Origin: Rubricoccus marinus
GTDB lineage: Bacteria; Bacteroidota; Rhodothermia; Rhodothermales; Rubricoccaceae
Assembly: GCF_002257665.1 (NCBI RefSeq)
Contig: NZ_MQWB01000001.1
Location: forward strand, 2,709,771-2,765,119
Length of the DNA: 55,349 nucleotides
Direction of reading: 5' to 3'
Shown here piece by piece: positions 23,696 to 32,265 of this stretch; within the stretch, counting starts at the first letter, position 1; each line of letters opens with the position of its first letter. The notes beneath the pieces are model-generated. The model was not told the DNA's origin, made no database searches, and saw only the letters and a list, made by a program, of their open reading frames with translations. Both the position numbers and the translations under genes were made by a program.

Positions 23696-24180
23696 AGCGC
23701 GCGCTCCTCGCACTCGCAGGCATCCTCGCGCTGGGCGCGGCAGGCTGGGCCGTGTGGTCCTTCGGCCCGGAGTCCATCGGCGGCCCCACGCGCGTCGACA
23801 TCGGCGCGGGGCCTCTGGCGCGGCTGGACTCGGTCTCGCTCCGCCGCCGCATCGTGACCGCGAGCGTGACTGGGCGGGTGATTGAGAGCGAGAGCGACGT
23901 GGACGTTCTCCTGACCGACGGGGACGGCGCGATCACCGTTCGGCTGGACGACGAGCACGACATCCAGCAGGGCTCGACGCTTCTCGCGGTCGGGCGCGTG
24001 CGGGAGCAGAAGGGAGCGCCCCGGCGGCTGGACGCCGTCTCGTGGGCGGAGGTCGAGGGCTTTACTGTCCCCTCGTTCGACGGGCCGGACTCGGTCCGCG
24101 TGCTTCCGGATTCGACGCGGTTCGGCACCGAGTCGGACCGTTCGGGGGATGGATCGGACCGTTCAGGAGGGCTACGCTAG
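23692..24180 (+). CDS. Hypothetical OB-fold-like envelope protein
   Basis: 162 residues with an N-terminal membrane anchor or signal (about 1-24). The beta-rich segment RRRIVTASVTGRVIESESDVDVLLTDGDGAITVRL is of a kind seen in OB-fold domains. The tail (residues about 125-162) is rich in Ser, Asp and Arg, with the near-repeat SDRSGDGSDRSGG. It overlaps the YbhN-like gene by four bases. The function is not known. Confidence 0.7.
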   Translation: MKRALLALAGILALGAAGWAVWSFGPESIGGPTRVDIGAGPLARLDSVSLRRRIVTASVTGRVIESESDVDVLLTDGDGAITVRLDDEHDIQQGSTLLAVGRVREQKGAPRRLDAVSWAEVEGFTVPSFDGPDSVRVLPDSTRFGTESDRSGDGSDRSGGLR

Positions 24181-24239
24181 GGACGCGGCGGTTGGGTGCG
24201 TACCGTCTGTTGTAGCCACGCCGACGCCCCTCGCCGATC

Positions 24240-24485
24240 ATGGAAATCCACGCCGCCAATCCCCTTCAAGGACTCGTCCCGGAGAACGTGTACGCACTCC
24301 TGGAGCAGCACAACCTCCTCAACGAGAAGGGCGTGCGCGACTACCAGATCCGGCAGCAGTTCCAGTCCATGCGCCGCGAGAACGTCCCGGCCTACGAGGC
24401 CATCGAGGAGCTCCGCGAGCAGCACCCCTACCTCCAGTTCGATACGATCCGCAAGATCGTGTACGGCCTCCGGCGGAGGTCCTAG
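24240..24485 (+). CDS. Small helical protein, hypothetical
   Basis: 81 residues, soluble, rich in charged helices: LVPENVYALLEQHNLLNEKGVRDYQIRQ and AIEELREQHPYLQFDTIRKIVYG. The C-terminal half resembles a helix-turn-helix in spacing, but no family is recognised. The strong protein-like composition, which differs from the low-complexity shadows around it, and a good terminator downstream support it as real. Confidence 0.7.
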   Translation: MEIHAANPLQGLVPENVYALLEQHNLLNEKGVRDYQIRQQFQSMRRENVPAYEAIEELREQHPYLQFDTIRKIVYGLRRRS

Positions 24486-24573
24486 ATCCCGGCCGCGCCA
24501 GCGGCCACCGAGTCTCTCCCGGGTTGGGTGAGAAAGCCACGCGGGGTGCCCATGCCCCGTGCGGTTCAGAGGG

Positions 24574-24609
24574 AAGCGCGGCGGTCCAGACGGGCCGCCG
24601 CGCTTTTTT
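24574..24609 (+). terminator. Intrinsic terminator
   Basis: The perfect 11-base stem AAGCGCGGCGG/CCGCCGCGCTT has a 10-base loop and runs into TTTTTT. It lies 89 bases after the small helical gene and shortly before the end of the convergent ppx gene. Confidence 0.85.
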
Positions 24610-24634
24610 GTGCTCAGGCCTCTGGCGTGGTGGG

Positions 24635-25537
24635 CTAGGGCGCCGCGCTCGCCGCCTCCAGCGCGAGGCCGTGCCGCAGCCCGCCCGCCGACGCCACGAA
24701 GCGCTCGGCGCCAGAGGCCTCCAGGATCGTCTGCACGATCACGAGCGCCGAAAGCGCGACGTCGGCGCGGCCCGTCATCACGTCGGGCGCGAGCGCCGTG
24801 ATCGCCTCTGGCGAGAGCGTGGCGAGCCGTTCGCGCGAGGCGCGGATCTGCGCCAGAGGCACGTCTGAGCCGCCCGCGAGGTGCGCGATCACCTTGGCCG
24901 TGCTGCCCGTGCCCACCAGTGGGCCATCCACCCAGACCTCCGGCGGGATCTCCGCCAGCGCCGCACGCACATCCGCCGCGACCGCTGCCAGAGGCCCGGA
25001 GCCGTCCAGTCCCGGATCGACGGGCGGGACGGCGCCGTGCCGCTCGGTGAGGCGCACGGTCCCCACGTTGAGGCTGCGCGCAAACGCAGGGGCCGCGCCT
25101 CTGGCGCCAGAGGCGATCTCGGTGGAGCCACCGCCGACGTCGAACACGACGGCGCGGGGCACGGCTGGCAACATCGCGAGGGCGCCGAGAAAGCTCAGCC
25201 GCGCTTCGTCCGCCCCCGTGATGACGGCGTAGTCCAGACCCAGTTCGTCGCGCACGCGCGCCTGTAGCTCGCCCACGTTGGAAGCGTCCCGGCTCGCGCT
25301 CGTCGCGCCGATGACGACGCGCTCCACGCCCAGGCCTCTGGCGGTCGCGAGCGATTGCGCGAGGCGGTCCACGACGCGGTCCATGGCCTCTGGCGCGAGG
25401 CGCCCGGCGCGGTCCACGCCCTGCCCGAGACGGGCAAAGCGCTCGTCGTCCGCGAGGACGACGAGGCGCCCGTGCGCGAGATCGGCGACGAGGCTGTTGA
25501 CCGTGTTGGTGCCGACGTCGATGGCGCAGATGCGCAT
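24635..25537 (-). CDS. Ppx/GppA family exopolyphosphatase/guanosine pentaphosphatase
   Basis: 300 residues, the short single-module form of the family. The actin-fold phosphate loops are ICAIDVGTNTVNSLVAD at the N-terminus and VVFDVGGGSTEIA at about 130. The family motif IGATSASRDASN and the C-terminal GLRHGLALE are also present. It would degrade polyphosphate or pppGpp. It lies 45 bases after prmA on the same strand. An 18-base decamer palindrome at 25097-25114 lies inside the gene. Confidence 0.9.
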   Translation of the reverse strand: MRICAIDVGTNTVNSLVADLAHGRLVVLADDERFARLGQGVDRAGRLAPEAMDRVVDRLAQSLATARGLGVERVVIGATSASRDASNVGELQARVRDELGLDYAVITGADEARLSFLGALAMLPAVPRAVVFDVGGGSTEIASGARGAAPAFARSLNVGTVRLTERHGAVPPVDPGLDGSGPLAAVAADVRAALAEIPPEVWVDGPLVGTGSTAKVIAHLAGGSDVPLAQIRASRERLATLSPEAITALAPDVMTGRADVALSALVIVQTILEASGAERFVASAGGLRHGLALEAASAAP

Positions 25538-25565
25538 GGGAAACGAGGATAAATGGGAATGAAAG

Positions 25566-25583
25566 GCCTCTGGCGCCAGAGGC
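25566..25583. repeat. 18-base decamer palindrome abutting the prmA stop
   Basis: GCCTCTGGCGCCAGAGGC. Its last C belongs to the TAG that ends prmA on the minus strand. It lies between prmA and ppx. Confidence 0.9.
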
Positions 25584-26446
25584 TAGCCCTTCACGACGCG
25601 GCCCGCCCACCACTCGTTCTCGGTCTTCTCCGCGCTGAGGGCCAGGCCATGCGCCTCGCAAGCGGCCACGACCTCGTCGCGCTCCGTGCGGAGAATGCCC
25701 GCGAGGATCATCGCGCCGCCAGAGGCCATCCGCGTCACGAGATCAGGCAGCATGGGCAGGATGGTGCTTTTGAGGATGTTGGCGAAGATGAGCCCGTACG
25801 GGCCATCGGGCGCGGCGCCGAGGTCGCCCTCGCGGACGGTGAACCGCGCGCTCATGCTGTTGCGCTCGGCGTTCTCCTCGGCGTTGGGCACGCTCCACGG
25901 GTCGATGTCCACGCCCCAGGCCTCGCCCGCCCCCATCGCGAGGGCCGCGAGCGCGAGCACGCCCGTCCCGGTCCCCACGTCGAGAACGCGAGCGCCAGAG
26001 GCTGCGTCGGCGCCGCCAGAGGCCTCTGGCGGGTGCTCCGAGAGCAGGCGCAGGCACAGCCGCGTGCTCTCGTGGTAGCCCGTCCCGAAGCTCATCTTTG
26101 GGTCGATGCGCAGAACGTAGCGGTTGGTCGGCGCGATGTCCGCCCACGTCGGCGCGACGACGAACGCGCCGGCCTCGATGGGCTGGAGGCTGGCTTCCCA
26201 CGTCGCGTTCCAGTCCTGGCCCGGCATCACCTCTACGGTCATGGCCTCTGGCGAGGCGCCGTGCGCGGCGAGCGCGCGGGCGACGGTCTCGCGGACGGAT
26301 TCGCTCCAGCGCGGCGCCGGCATCCACGCGCGGAGCGCATCGGCGTCGGACTCGAAGGCGTCGAAGTCGAGGTCGGACAGTTCCGCGATGATCAGGTCGT
26401 GGGCGTCGTCGGGGAGGCGCAGCGTGAGCGCGATCGTATCGGTCAT
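25583..26446 (-). CDS. prmA: PrmA, ribosomal protein L11 methyltransferase
   Basis: 287 residues. PrmA pattern: an N-terminal substrate-binding region with QDWNATWEASLQPIEAGAFVVAPTW, then LRIDPKMSFGTGYHESTRLCLRLL, SAM-binding VLDVGTGTGVLALAALAMGA, GVDIDPWSVPNAEENAERN, and the catalytic-region IFANILKSTILPML. An acceptor-type insertion, PPEASGGADAASGA, interrupts the SAM domain and is encoded by iterated decamers. It trimethylates L11. Start MTDTIALTLRLP. Confidence 0.95.
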   Translation of the reverse strand: MTDTIALTLRLPDDAHDLIIAELSDLDFDAFESDADALRAWMPAPRWSESVRETVARALAAHGASPEAMTVEVMPGQDWNATWEASLQPIEAGAFVVAPTWADIAPTNRYVLRIDPKMSFGTGYHESTRLCLRLLSEHPPEASGGADAASGARVLDVGTGTGVLALAALAMGAGEAWGVDIDPWSVPNAEENAERNSMSARFTVREGDLGAAPDGPYGLIFANILKSTILPMLPDLVTRMASGGAMILAGILRTERDEVVAACEAHGLALSAEKTENEWWAGRVVKG

Positions 26447-26481
26447 GGGGCGCCTACGCCAGAAGCGGGCTGCGGTGCCCG

Positions 26482-26499
26482 GCCTCTGGCGCCAGAGGC
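26482..26499. repeat. 18-base decamer palindrome abutting a stop codon
   Basis: GCCTCTGGCGCCAGAGGC between the YdjM-like gene and prmA. The final C is the last base of the YdjM-like stop codon read on the minus strand. Confidence 0.9.
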
Positions 26500-27047
26500 T
26501 ACGCCGCCCGAACCCGTCGCCACGTCCAGACCGCCGCCACGAACGCCAGCGCAGGCAGGCCGATCCACACCGCCTCGCTCGCCACGACCGCCACGCCTCT
26601 GGCGGAGAAGAACGCGCCCGCGCCGATGGGCGAGACCGCGATGGGGCGAAACGGAAAGAAGAACCGCTCCGCCGAGAACGGGATCCAAAAGCCGACGCCG
26701 AGGCCGCCCGTCGTCATCGCGTCCAGAACGGCGTGCGAGAGTGTGGCGAGCGCCGCGTAAACGCCCAGCGCTCGCGCCGAAACCGCCGCTGGCGCCAGAG
26801 GCCTGCGCGCGCGCCAGAGGCGGACGGCGGCCCACACACACGCGCCCACCAAAAGGGCGAACGCGACGGAGTGCGTCGCGCCACGATGCCCTAGCGGGTG
26901 CTCGTACGGGATGCCGAGCGCGAACGCCACCACGTCGGCATCCGGAAGCGCGGAGCAAAACGCGCCCAGCGCGAACACGCGCCAGGACGGCTTCACCGCC
27001 GTTCCGAGCGCTCCCGCCGCGACCGCGTGGCCAAAAACCGACGCCAT
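26499..27047 (-). CDS. YdjM/DUF457-like membrane-bound metal-dependent hydrolase
   Basis: 182 residues with about four hydrophobic segments. Family motifs are FGHAVAAGALG, ALPDADVVAF, LGHRGATHSVAF and SHAVLDAMTTGG, whose His and Asp residues are the presumed metal ligands. The start ATG overlaps the stop of the upstream gene by one base (TAATG), so translation is coupled. The substrate is unknown. Confidence 0.85.
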   Translation of the reverse strand: MASVFGHAVAAGALGTAVKPSWRVFALGAFCSALPDADVVAFALGIPYEHPLGHRGATHSVAFALLVGACVWAAVRLWRARRPLAPAAVSARALGVYAALATLSHAVLDAMTTGGLGVGFWIPFSAERFFFPFRPIAVSPIGAGAFFSARGVAVVASEAVWIGLPALAFVAAVWTWRRVRAA

Positions 27048-28879
27048 TACGCGTCGAACGCGATGCCCGGCAGCACGCACGCCTCCACGCCAGAGGCGTC
27101 GTCGTCGGCCTCTGGCGTAGCCCAGACCTGCACGCCCCAGAGGTCCGGGTAGGTGGGCTCGTCCATCGTGAAGTCCCCCCACGCGTGCGAACCATCCGTT
27201 ATAAAGCGCGCGGTGTAGCGGCCCGGCGCGAGGCGGAGGCGGGTGACGGCGAGGCGGTTGTCATCGGCGCCGCCGCCAGACTGGGAATCGGCGTAGGTCA
27301 TCTCCCAGATCAGGTCTCCGTCGTCTCCGTTGATGAACGCGGCGTCGCTGCGGCGGCTGTCTGTGATCTCGCCGAGGCTCATCACGCACACGTCGGTGGG
27401 TTCAGAGAGGGTGAACTGGCCGGAGGCCTCCCGGTTGTCTCCGATCTGCGTGAGCGAGGCCAGGATCTCTCCGGGCGGCGCCGGGGTCTCGCCGCCAGAG
27501 GCGGGCGCGGCCTCTGGCGCGAGCAGCCGGACGCGGTCGCCGGGCTCGTTCCCATCGGCGGAGAGAACAACCACACCCCAGAAGTCCTCCACGTCGGGCG
27601 GGCGGCGGTTGAAGTCACCGCAGTGGTGGGAGTCGTCAGTCCGGTAGGCGAGAGAGTACGTGCCAGGCTGCAACGTCAGCGTTTGCTCCGCGCGGCGGTT
27701 ATCCTCGTCGCCGCCAGCGGGCATCGTGGTTACCGTGCGCATATCCCAGATCACCTCGCCGAACCGGGAAAGCGTGCCATAGTCGTAGCTCGTGCCACCG
27801 ACGATCTCGCCCACGCCGACGACGAGCACGTCCAGCGCTTCCACCACTTCGAAACGCACCCGCTCGTCCGCGTCCTCGCCTGCGCACTCGATCTCGGCGA
27901 TGCGCGGGAAGTCCTGCAGCGGGTCCAGCGGCGCGATGGCGCCAGAGGCGGCGGCGGAATCGGCGGGCGCGATGCGGAGCCCCCATTTCCACGGCTCCCA
28001 CGGCGGGTTGGCTGTCCACGAGCCGCTGGCGTGGTCCCGGTCGGTGTGGAACGCAACGCGGTAGAGGCCGGGCTCCAGGCGCAGCGTCTCGCTCTGGCGG
28101 CGGTTCTTGATAGAGCCCCCGGCCCACTCGGAGCCCTCCCCACGCGCCACCCACAGCGTATCGCCAGAGGCCGAGAGCACGAACGCGCTGTCGGCGACCG
28201 AGCCGCCTGTGGCCTCGAACACGGCATCCAGCCGGACCGTGACCGGGGCCGTCGCGCGGAGCGTGGTCCCGTACTCCGTCCGGCTCCGCGCCGCGCCGCT
28301 GCTCCACACCAGGCCTTCGGGGTCGTCCGGCCAGTCGGAGTCGATGCCGTGGGCGCGCTCGCGGTCCTCGGCCGCTGCGGGCGTGACGATAAAGCGCCAG
28401 CGGCCGGAATCGCCCAGCCAGCCGCGCCCGCCGCTGCTCAGGAAGTCGTTGAAGCGCGCGCCGATGCCGTCGCCAGAGGACCGCGTCTGGCGCACGAGCG
28501 GGTCGCCGAGCGCGGCGTAGACGGCGTCGTAGGTGCCGGGCGCGAGCGCGAGCGTGTCGCGCATGAGCACGTAGGAGCCTCTGGCGGGACGCTCCGCCGG
28601 GCGCATGCGCCAGACGACGCGGCCGGTCTCGCGGTGCACCAGCCATCCCTGCGCCGCGAGGGTGCTGTCGCCGCCGCCCGTCTCGAATGAGCCCGAGGCC
28701 TCGATGGCGACACGCATCGCCTCGTCCACGCGGAAGGCGCGGTGGATGGGCTCCCCCTCGGCCGAAATGCTCTCGATAGAGGCGAGCGTCCCGCCCCGCT
28801 CGTCGGCGCGGACGATCAGGAAGACGATGATGGCGCCGACGAGGCCGACGAGGAGAAAGCGGGAGGCGAAACGTCGCAC
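27047..28879 (-). CDS. Membrane-anchored protein with four related beta-rich domains
   Basis: 610 residues. N-terminal transmembrane anchor (about 8-24), rest outside the membrane. Four related units are visible, each ending in a pattern like R-x-x-LxLxPGxYxxxYxTDxxHxxGxFxxxPPxxxxxWGxxV: DTLALAPGTYDAVYAALGDP (degenerate first copy), SETLRLEPGLYRVAFHTDRD, EQTLTLQPGTYSLAYRTDDS and VTRLRLAPGRYTARFITDGS. Copies 2-4 end in a WG motif (KWGLRI, FWGVVV, LWGVQV). Each unit also has a strand like V-I-WDM or L-I-WEM. No family is recognised; the fold may be a jelly-roll or Ig-like sandwich that binds a partner or sugar. It is coupled to the YdjM-like gene. Confidence 0.75.
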   Translation of the reverse strand: MRRFASRFLLVGLVGAIIVFLIVRADERGGTLASIESISAEGEPIHRAFRVDEAMRVAIEASGSFETGGGDSTLAAQGWLVHRETGRVVWRMRPAERPARGSYVLMRDTLALAPGTYDAVYAALGDPLVRQTRSSGDGIGARFNDFLSSGGRGWLGDSGRWRFIVTPAAAEDRERAHGIDSDWPDDPEGLVWSSGAARSRTEYGTTLRATAPVTVRLDAVFEATGGSVADSAFVLSASGDTLWVARGEGSEWAGGSIKNRRQSETLRLEPGLYRVAFHTDRDHASGSWTANPPWEPWKWGLRIAPADSAAASGAIAPLDPLQDFPRIAEIECAGEDADERVRFEVVEALDVLVVGVGEIVGGTSYDYGTLSRFGEVIWDMRTVTTMPAGGDEDNRRAEQTLTLQPGTYSLAYRTDDSHHCGDFNRRPPDVEDFWGVVVLSADGNEPGDRVRLLAPEAAPASGGETPAPPGEILASLTQIGDNREASGQFTLSEPTDVCVMSLGEITDSRRSDAAFINGDDGDLIWEMTYADSQSGGGADDNRLAVTRLRLAPGRYTARFITDGSHAWGDFTMDEPTYPDLWGVQVWATPEADDDASGVEACVLPGIAFDA

Positions 28880-29083
28880 GGGATAGACCGGAGGGAGGGC
28901 GGGCTACGGGAGACCTCGGGGAGTGTTGCTCGCCGGGTATATTCGCACCGCGCGGCAGCGGCCGGGCGCGGCGCCGTGCAACTTGGCCTCTGGCGAACCC
29001 CGTAGGGACGCCCCGCTCTTTCTCGGCGCCGGCGACGGCGCGCCCCTCTGCCGCCCTCGCGCCAGAGGCCCTTCCCCCCTCCT

Positions 29084-31363
29084 GTGCCGACCACGACCGC
29101 CCCTGCCTCCGACCGGCCCTCGCTGGGCGCGCGGCTCTCGCGGCTGCCGTCGGTGATGGTGTCGTCGCGGGTGCGGCAGGTGGCGTTCTGGTCCGTAGTG
29201 GCCCTCGGGCTCGGCGGCGTGGCGTTCGCGAATGGCTCGCTCGGGATCGCGCGGACGCCGCCGTCGGTCGGCGTCCGCATTGGGCTAGACCTGGTGGCGG
29301 TGTTCTCCGTCGCGCTGGCGTACCTGCTCCTGACGGGGCGGCGGCGCCAGAGGCTCGGCACGCCGACAGAGCCGATCCGCGTCCTCTGGCGCCTGCTTTT
29401 GCTGGCGGTGCTCCTATTGGGCGCGGAGTTCTCGTTCTCGCTCCTCGTCGAAGGCGCCGTGGACGCGAAGTCCCGCCTGCCGATGGACCTCCCGACAGCC
29501 CTCGTGGCCGGGAGCGCGCTCGTCACTGAGGCGCTGTTCGTGGCCGCACTTCTGGCCGGGCTGCGCACGCTGGTGCTGTACCGTCGGAAGCCTCTGGCGG
29601 TAGGCCTCTGGCGCGGGCTCCTGCTCGCCACGCTGCTACTCGGCCTCATCACCGCGGGGATGCTGCCCAGCGACGACGGGCGCCGCCTCGCGACGGCGTT
29701 CGTGCTCATGCTCGGCAGCGTGTTCGCGCTCGCGTGCGCGTTCCGGCAGGGCTGGGTCGGCGCGCTCTCGCTGCGCCAGAGGGCGATCGCGGCGGCGGCG
29801 GCGGCGCTACTCGGCGGCGCGCTTACGGGCCTGTTCGCGCTGCGCGTGACGGGCGGCGCCGCGCGCTTCCCCATCGCGGACGCGCTCATGAACGGGCGCA
29901 CGCTGGCGTACTCCGCCTCCGTCAGCGTCCCGGTCGATCTGGTCATCCGGCTCGTGCTCATCGCGGGCGTGCTCTACACGCTCACGGCCACGCTTGTCCT
30001 GCTGTTTCAGTTGCCCACGAGCGAGGCGCTTGCGCAACGCGCCGGAGAGCGCCGCGCGATGCGCTCGCTCGTGGACCTCTCCGGCCAGGGCCTCGACGTG
30101 GACTCTATCTCGCAGGCCGTCGCCCTCGCGCCCGTCGAGGCGGGACTGGCCGACGCCGCCTGGGTGGCGCTGCCCGATCCGGACTCGGGCACGCTCACGC
30201 CGCGCATCGCCTCGGCGCACCCGCTCTCGACCCAAGCCGCCTCTGGCGCCGCAGACCACCGGGCGCTGGCGGACGGGGCCTCTGGCGAGCCGCTGGTGAT
30301 CGAGCACGCGGCGGCGGACCACCGCATCCGCACCCGGCCCGGGAGCGACCTCGGCAGCCTCGTCGCGCTCCGCCTCGGGACGGGCCCGGAGGCCGGGACG
30401 CTGATCGTGGCGCGCCGGTCGCCAGAGGCCTTCCAGCCGGACGATGTGGCGGCGCTAGAGACGTTTGCGGCGCACGCCGGCCTCACGCTCGCCAACGCGC
30501 GGCTCTTTGCGAGCGCGCTGGAGCGCGAGAACCTGGAACGCGAGATGGCGCTCGCCCGCGAGGTGCAGCAACGGCTGCTCCCCGAGACGCTCCCCGAGGT
30601 GGCGGGCGCTCGGCTCGCGGCCATCGAGAAGCCCGCCCAAACCGTCGGCGGGGACTACTACGACGCCGTCACGATCGACGACCACTGCCTCGGCATCATC
30701 GTGGCCGACGTGAGCGGCAAGGGCGCGGGGGCGGCGTTTTACATGGCCGAGATGAAGGGCATCTTCCAGGCCGCGAGCCGGCTGACGCGCTCGCCCTCGG
30801 AGTTCCTCTGCCGCGCCAACGAGGCGCTCTCGCCGTCGCTCAAGCGTGGCGCCTTCGTAAGCGCCATCTACGGCGTGCTGGACGCCGAGGCGGGAACGCT
30901 CTCGCTCGCCCGCGCGGGCCACTGCCCCGCCCTCGTCGTTCGCGCGGCGCCAGAGGCCTCTGGCGAACCTACGAGGACGGGCGCAGGCGAGAGCGCGGTG
31001 CCTTCCTCCGATGTCGCGCGCCGCACCGAATACGTCCGCCCCGATGGCCTCGCACTCGGCCTGGACCGCGGCCCGCTATTCGAGCGCACGCTCGCGGAGA
31101 CCCAGATCACGCTCGCCGCTGGCGACGTGGTGATCCTCTTCACCGACGGACTCGTCGAAGCCCGCGACGCCTCGGGCGAGGGCTACGGCTACGACCGCCT
31201 CGCCGATGCCGCCGCGCGCCTGTGCGCACGCATGGACCACTGCGATCCCGCCGCGCTCCGCGACGCCCTCTTGGACGACGTCGCCCGCTTTTCCGGCCAT
31301 CCCGAAACCGACGACGACGTGACCGTCGTGGTCGTCGCGTGGGACGGCCTCACCCCCGCCTGA
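29084..31363 (+). CDS. Membrane SpoIIE/RsbU-type serine phosphatase with GAF domain
   Basis: 759 residues. The start is a GTG (VPTTTAPASD); an in-frame ATG at about 29156 is an alternative. Residues about 30-310 contain about eight hydrophobic segments. A GAF-like region spans about 325-480 (VDLSGQGLDVDSISQAVAL to TFAAHAGLTLANARLFA). A coiled linker, LERENLEREMALAREVQQRLLP, leads into the PP2C/SpoIIE domain, with metal motifs VGGDYYDAV, GIIVADVSGKGAGAAFYMAEMKG, LARAGHCPALV, LFTDGLVEARD and DDDVTVVVVA. It would dephosphorylate the STAS protein encoded three bases downstream in response to a membrane or small-molecule signal. Confidence 0.93.
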   Translation: MPTTTAPASDRPSLGARLSRLPSVMVSSRVRQVAFWSVVALGLGGVAFANGSLGIARTPPSVGVRIGLDLVAVFSVALAYLLLTGRRRQRLGTPTEPIRVLWRLLLLAVLLLGAEFSFSLLVEGAVDAKSRLPMDLPTALVAGSALVTEALFVAALLAGLRTLVLYRRKPLAVGLWRGLLLATLLLGLITAGMLPSDDGRRLATAFVLMLGSVFALACAFRQGWVGALSLRQRAIAAAAAALLGGALTGLFALRVTGGAARFPIADALMNGRTLAYSASVSVPVDLVIRLVLIAGVLYTLTATLVLLFQLPTSEALAQRAGERRAMRSLVDLSGQGLDVDSISQAVALAPVEAGLADAAWVALPDPDSGTLTPRIASAHPLSTQAASGAADHRALADGASGEPLVIEHAAADHRIRTRPGSDLGSLVALRLGTGPEAGTLIVARRSPEAFQPDDVAALETFAAHAGLTLANARLFASALERENLEREMALAREVQQRLLPETLPEVAGARLAAIEKPAQTVGGDYYDAVTIDDHCLGIIVADVSGKGAGAAFYMAEMKGIFQAASRLTRSPSEFLCRANEALSPSLKRGAFVSAIYGVLDAEAGTLSLARAGHCPALVVRAAPEASGEPTRTGAGESAVPSSDVARRTEYVRPDGLALGLDRGPLFERTLAETQITLAAGDVVILFTDGLVEARDASGEGYGYDRLADAAARLCARMDHCDPAALRDALLDDVARFSGHPETDDDVTVVVVAWDGLTPA

Positions 31364-31365
31364 TC

Positions 31366-31773
31366 ATGCCCTCCTTTTCCGTCTCGTTCCGCACGCTCCC
31401 CGCGCCCGCCTCCGGCGCCGACATCCGCGTGCTCGACCTTGCGGGGGAGCTCGACGCCCACACCGCCCCCGAGTTCGAGAACGCGCTCCAGTCCTGCCTG
31501 GACGAGGGCCACGCGCGCCTCATCGTCGCCGGTGACGACCTGCGCTACGTGTCCTCGGCGGGGCTCGGCGTGTTCATGGCGTTTCTGGAGCCCGTCCGGG
31601 AGCGCGGCGGGGACCTCAAAATCGCGGCGCTCTCCGAGGAGGTCTTCGAAGTGTTCGACCTGCTCGGCTTCCCGCTCCTGTTCGACCTCGCGCCAAGCGT
31701 GGACGAGGCCGTCGCGCGCTTCGCGCCAGAGGCCGCAGGCGCCGCCGCTGGCGAGTCCTCCCCGACCGCCTGA
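31366..31773 (+). CDS. STAS-domain anti-sigma-factor antagonist (RsbV/SpoIIAA-like)
   Basis: 135 residues. The STAS core is IRVLDLAGELDAHTAPEFENAL, with the phospho-acceptor region LRYVSSAGLGVFMAFL, where SS is the expected serine site. The C-terminal 20 residues are an Ala/Pro-rich tail from decamers. The start at 31366 lies between a tight upstream stop and the family's first strand. It is the middle gene of the phosphatase-STAS-kinase set. Confidence 0.92.
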   Translation: MPSFSVSFRTLPAPASGADIRVLDLAGELDAHTAPEFENALQSCLDEGHARLIVAGDDLRYVSSAGLGVFMAFLEPVRERGGDLKIAALSEEVFEVFDLLGFPLLFDLAPSVDEAVARFAPEAAGAAAGESSPTA

Positions 31774-31777
31774 CCCG

Positions 31778-32191
31778 ATGCCGCGCCGCGCCCACACCCT
31801 CCGAATTCCAGGCCAGACGAGCGAGCTCGAACGAGTGCGCCGGCACGTCGAGGACTGGGCGGGCGAGGCGGGGCTCTCTCCTAAAGAGACGCGCCAGTTG
31901 CGGACGGCCGTGGACGAAGCCGTCGCCAACGCCATCGAGCACGGCCTCGATGACCAGCGCGATCACATCACGATCCGCTCCGCGTCCGATGCCAGCGGTC
32001 TAGCGGTGACCGTCCGCCACCGCGGCGACCGATTCGACCCCACGCTTCCGCCGGTGCCTCTGGCGGAGGCCCGCGAGGCCCGCGCCGTGCACGGCTACGG
32101 CCTGCACCTGCTCAAAACGCTCGTCGACAGCCTGAGCTACCGCTTCGTCCGGGGTGCCAACGAAGTGCGGCTGTACAAGCGGAAGCGGTAG
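31778..32191 (+). CDS. Anti-sigma-factor serine kinase (RsbW-like HATPase)
   Basis: 137 residues. The GHKL ATPase core is QLRTAVDEAVANAIEHGL (N-box) with RHRGDRFDP (G1 region) and HGYGLHLLKTLVDSL (G2), the short stand-alone form typical of RsbW/SpoIIAB. It would phosphorylate the adjacent STAS protein and hold an unidentified sigma factor. No sigma gene is in this window. Four bases separate it from the STAS gene. Confidence 0.92.
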   Translation: MPRRAHTLRIPGQTSELERVRRHVEDWAGEAGLSPKETRQLRTAVDEAVANAIEHGLDDQRDHITIRSASDASGLAVTVRHRGDRFDPTLPPVPLAEAREARAVHGYGLHLLKTLVDSLSYRFVRGANEVRLYKRKR

Positions 32192-32223
32192 CGCTGGGAA
32201 CTGGGGACTGGAAGCAATCTGTC

Positions 32224-32249
32224 CCGGGCCTCTGGCGCCAGAGGCCCGG
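32224..32249. terminator. Palindromic hairpin between convergent genes
   Basis: A perfect 26-base palindrome, GCCTCTGGCGCCAGAGGC extended by CCGG on both sides, lies 33 bases after the RsbW-like stop and 17 bases from the end of the S15 peptidase gene. It has no T-tract, so a bidirectional terminator role is inferred from position and the similar element at 22513. Confidence 0.5.
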
Positions 32250-32265
32250 TGCGTCCGCCAGAGGC

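Noticed and set aside
25553-28690. 1045-residue open frame opposite prmA and its neighbours
   Set aside because: It reads through three minus-strand genes with recognisable motifs and has no protein-like pattern of its own.
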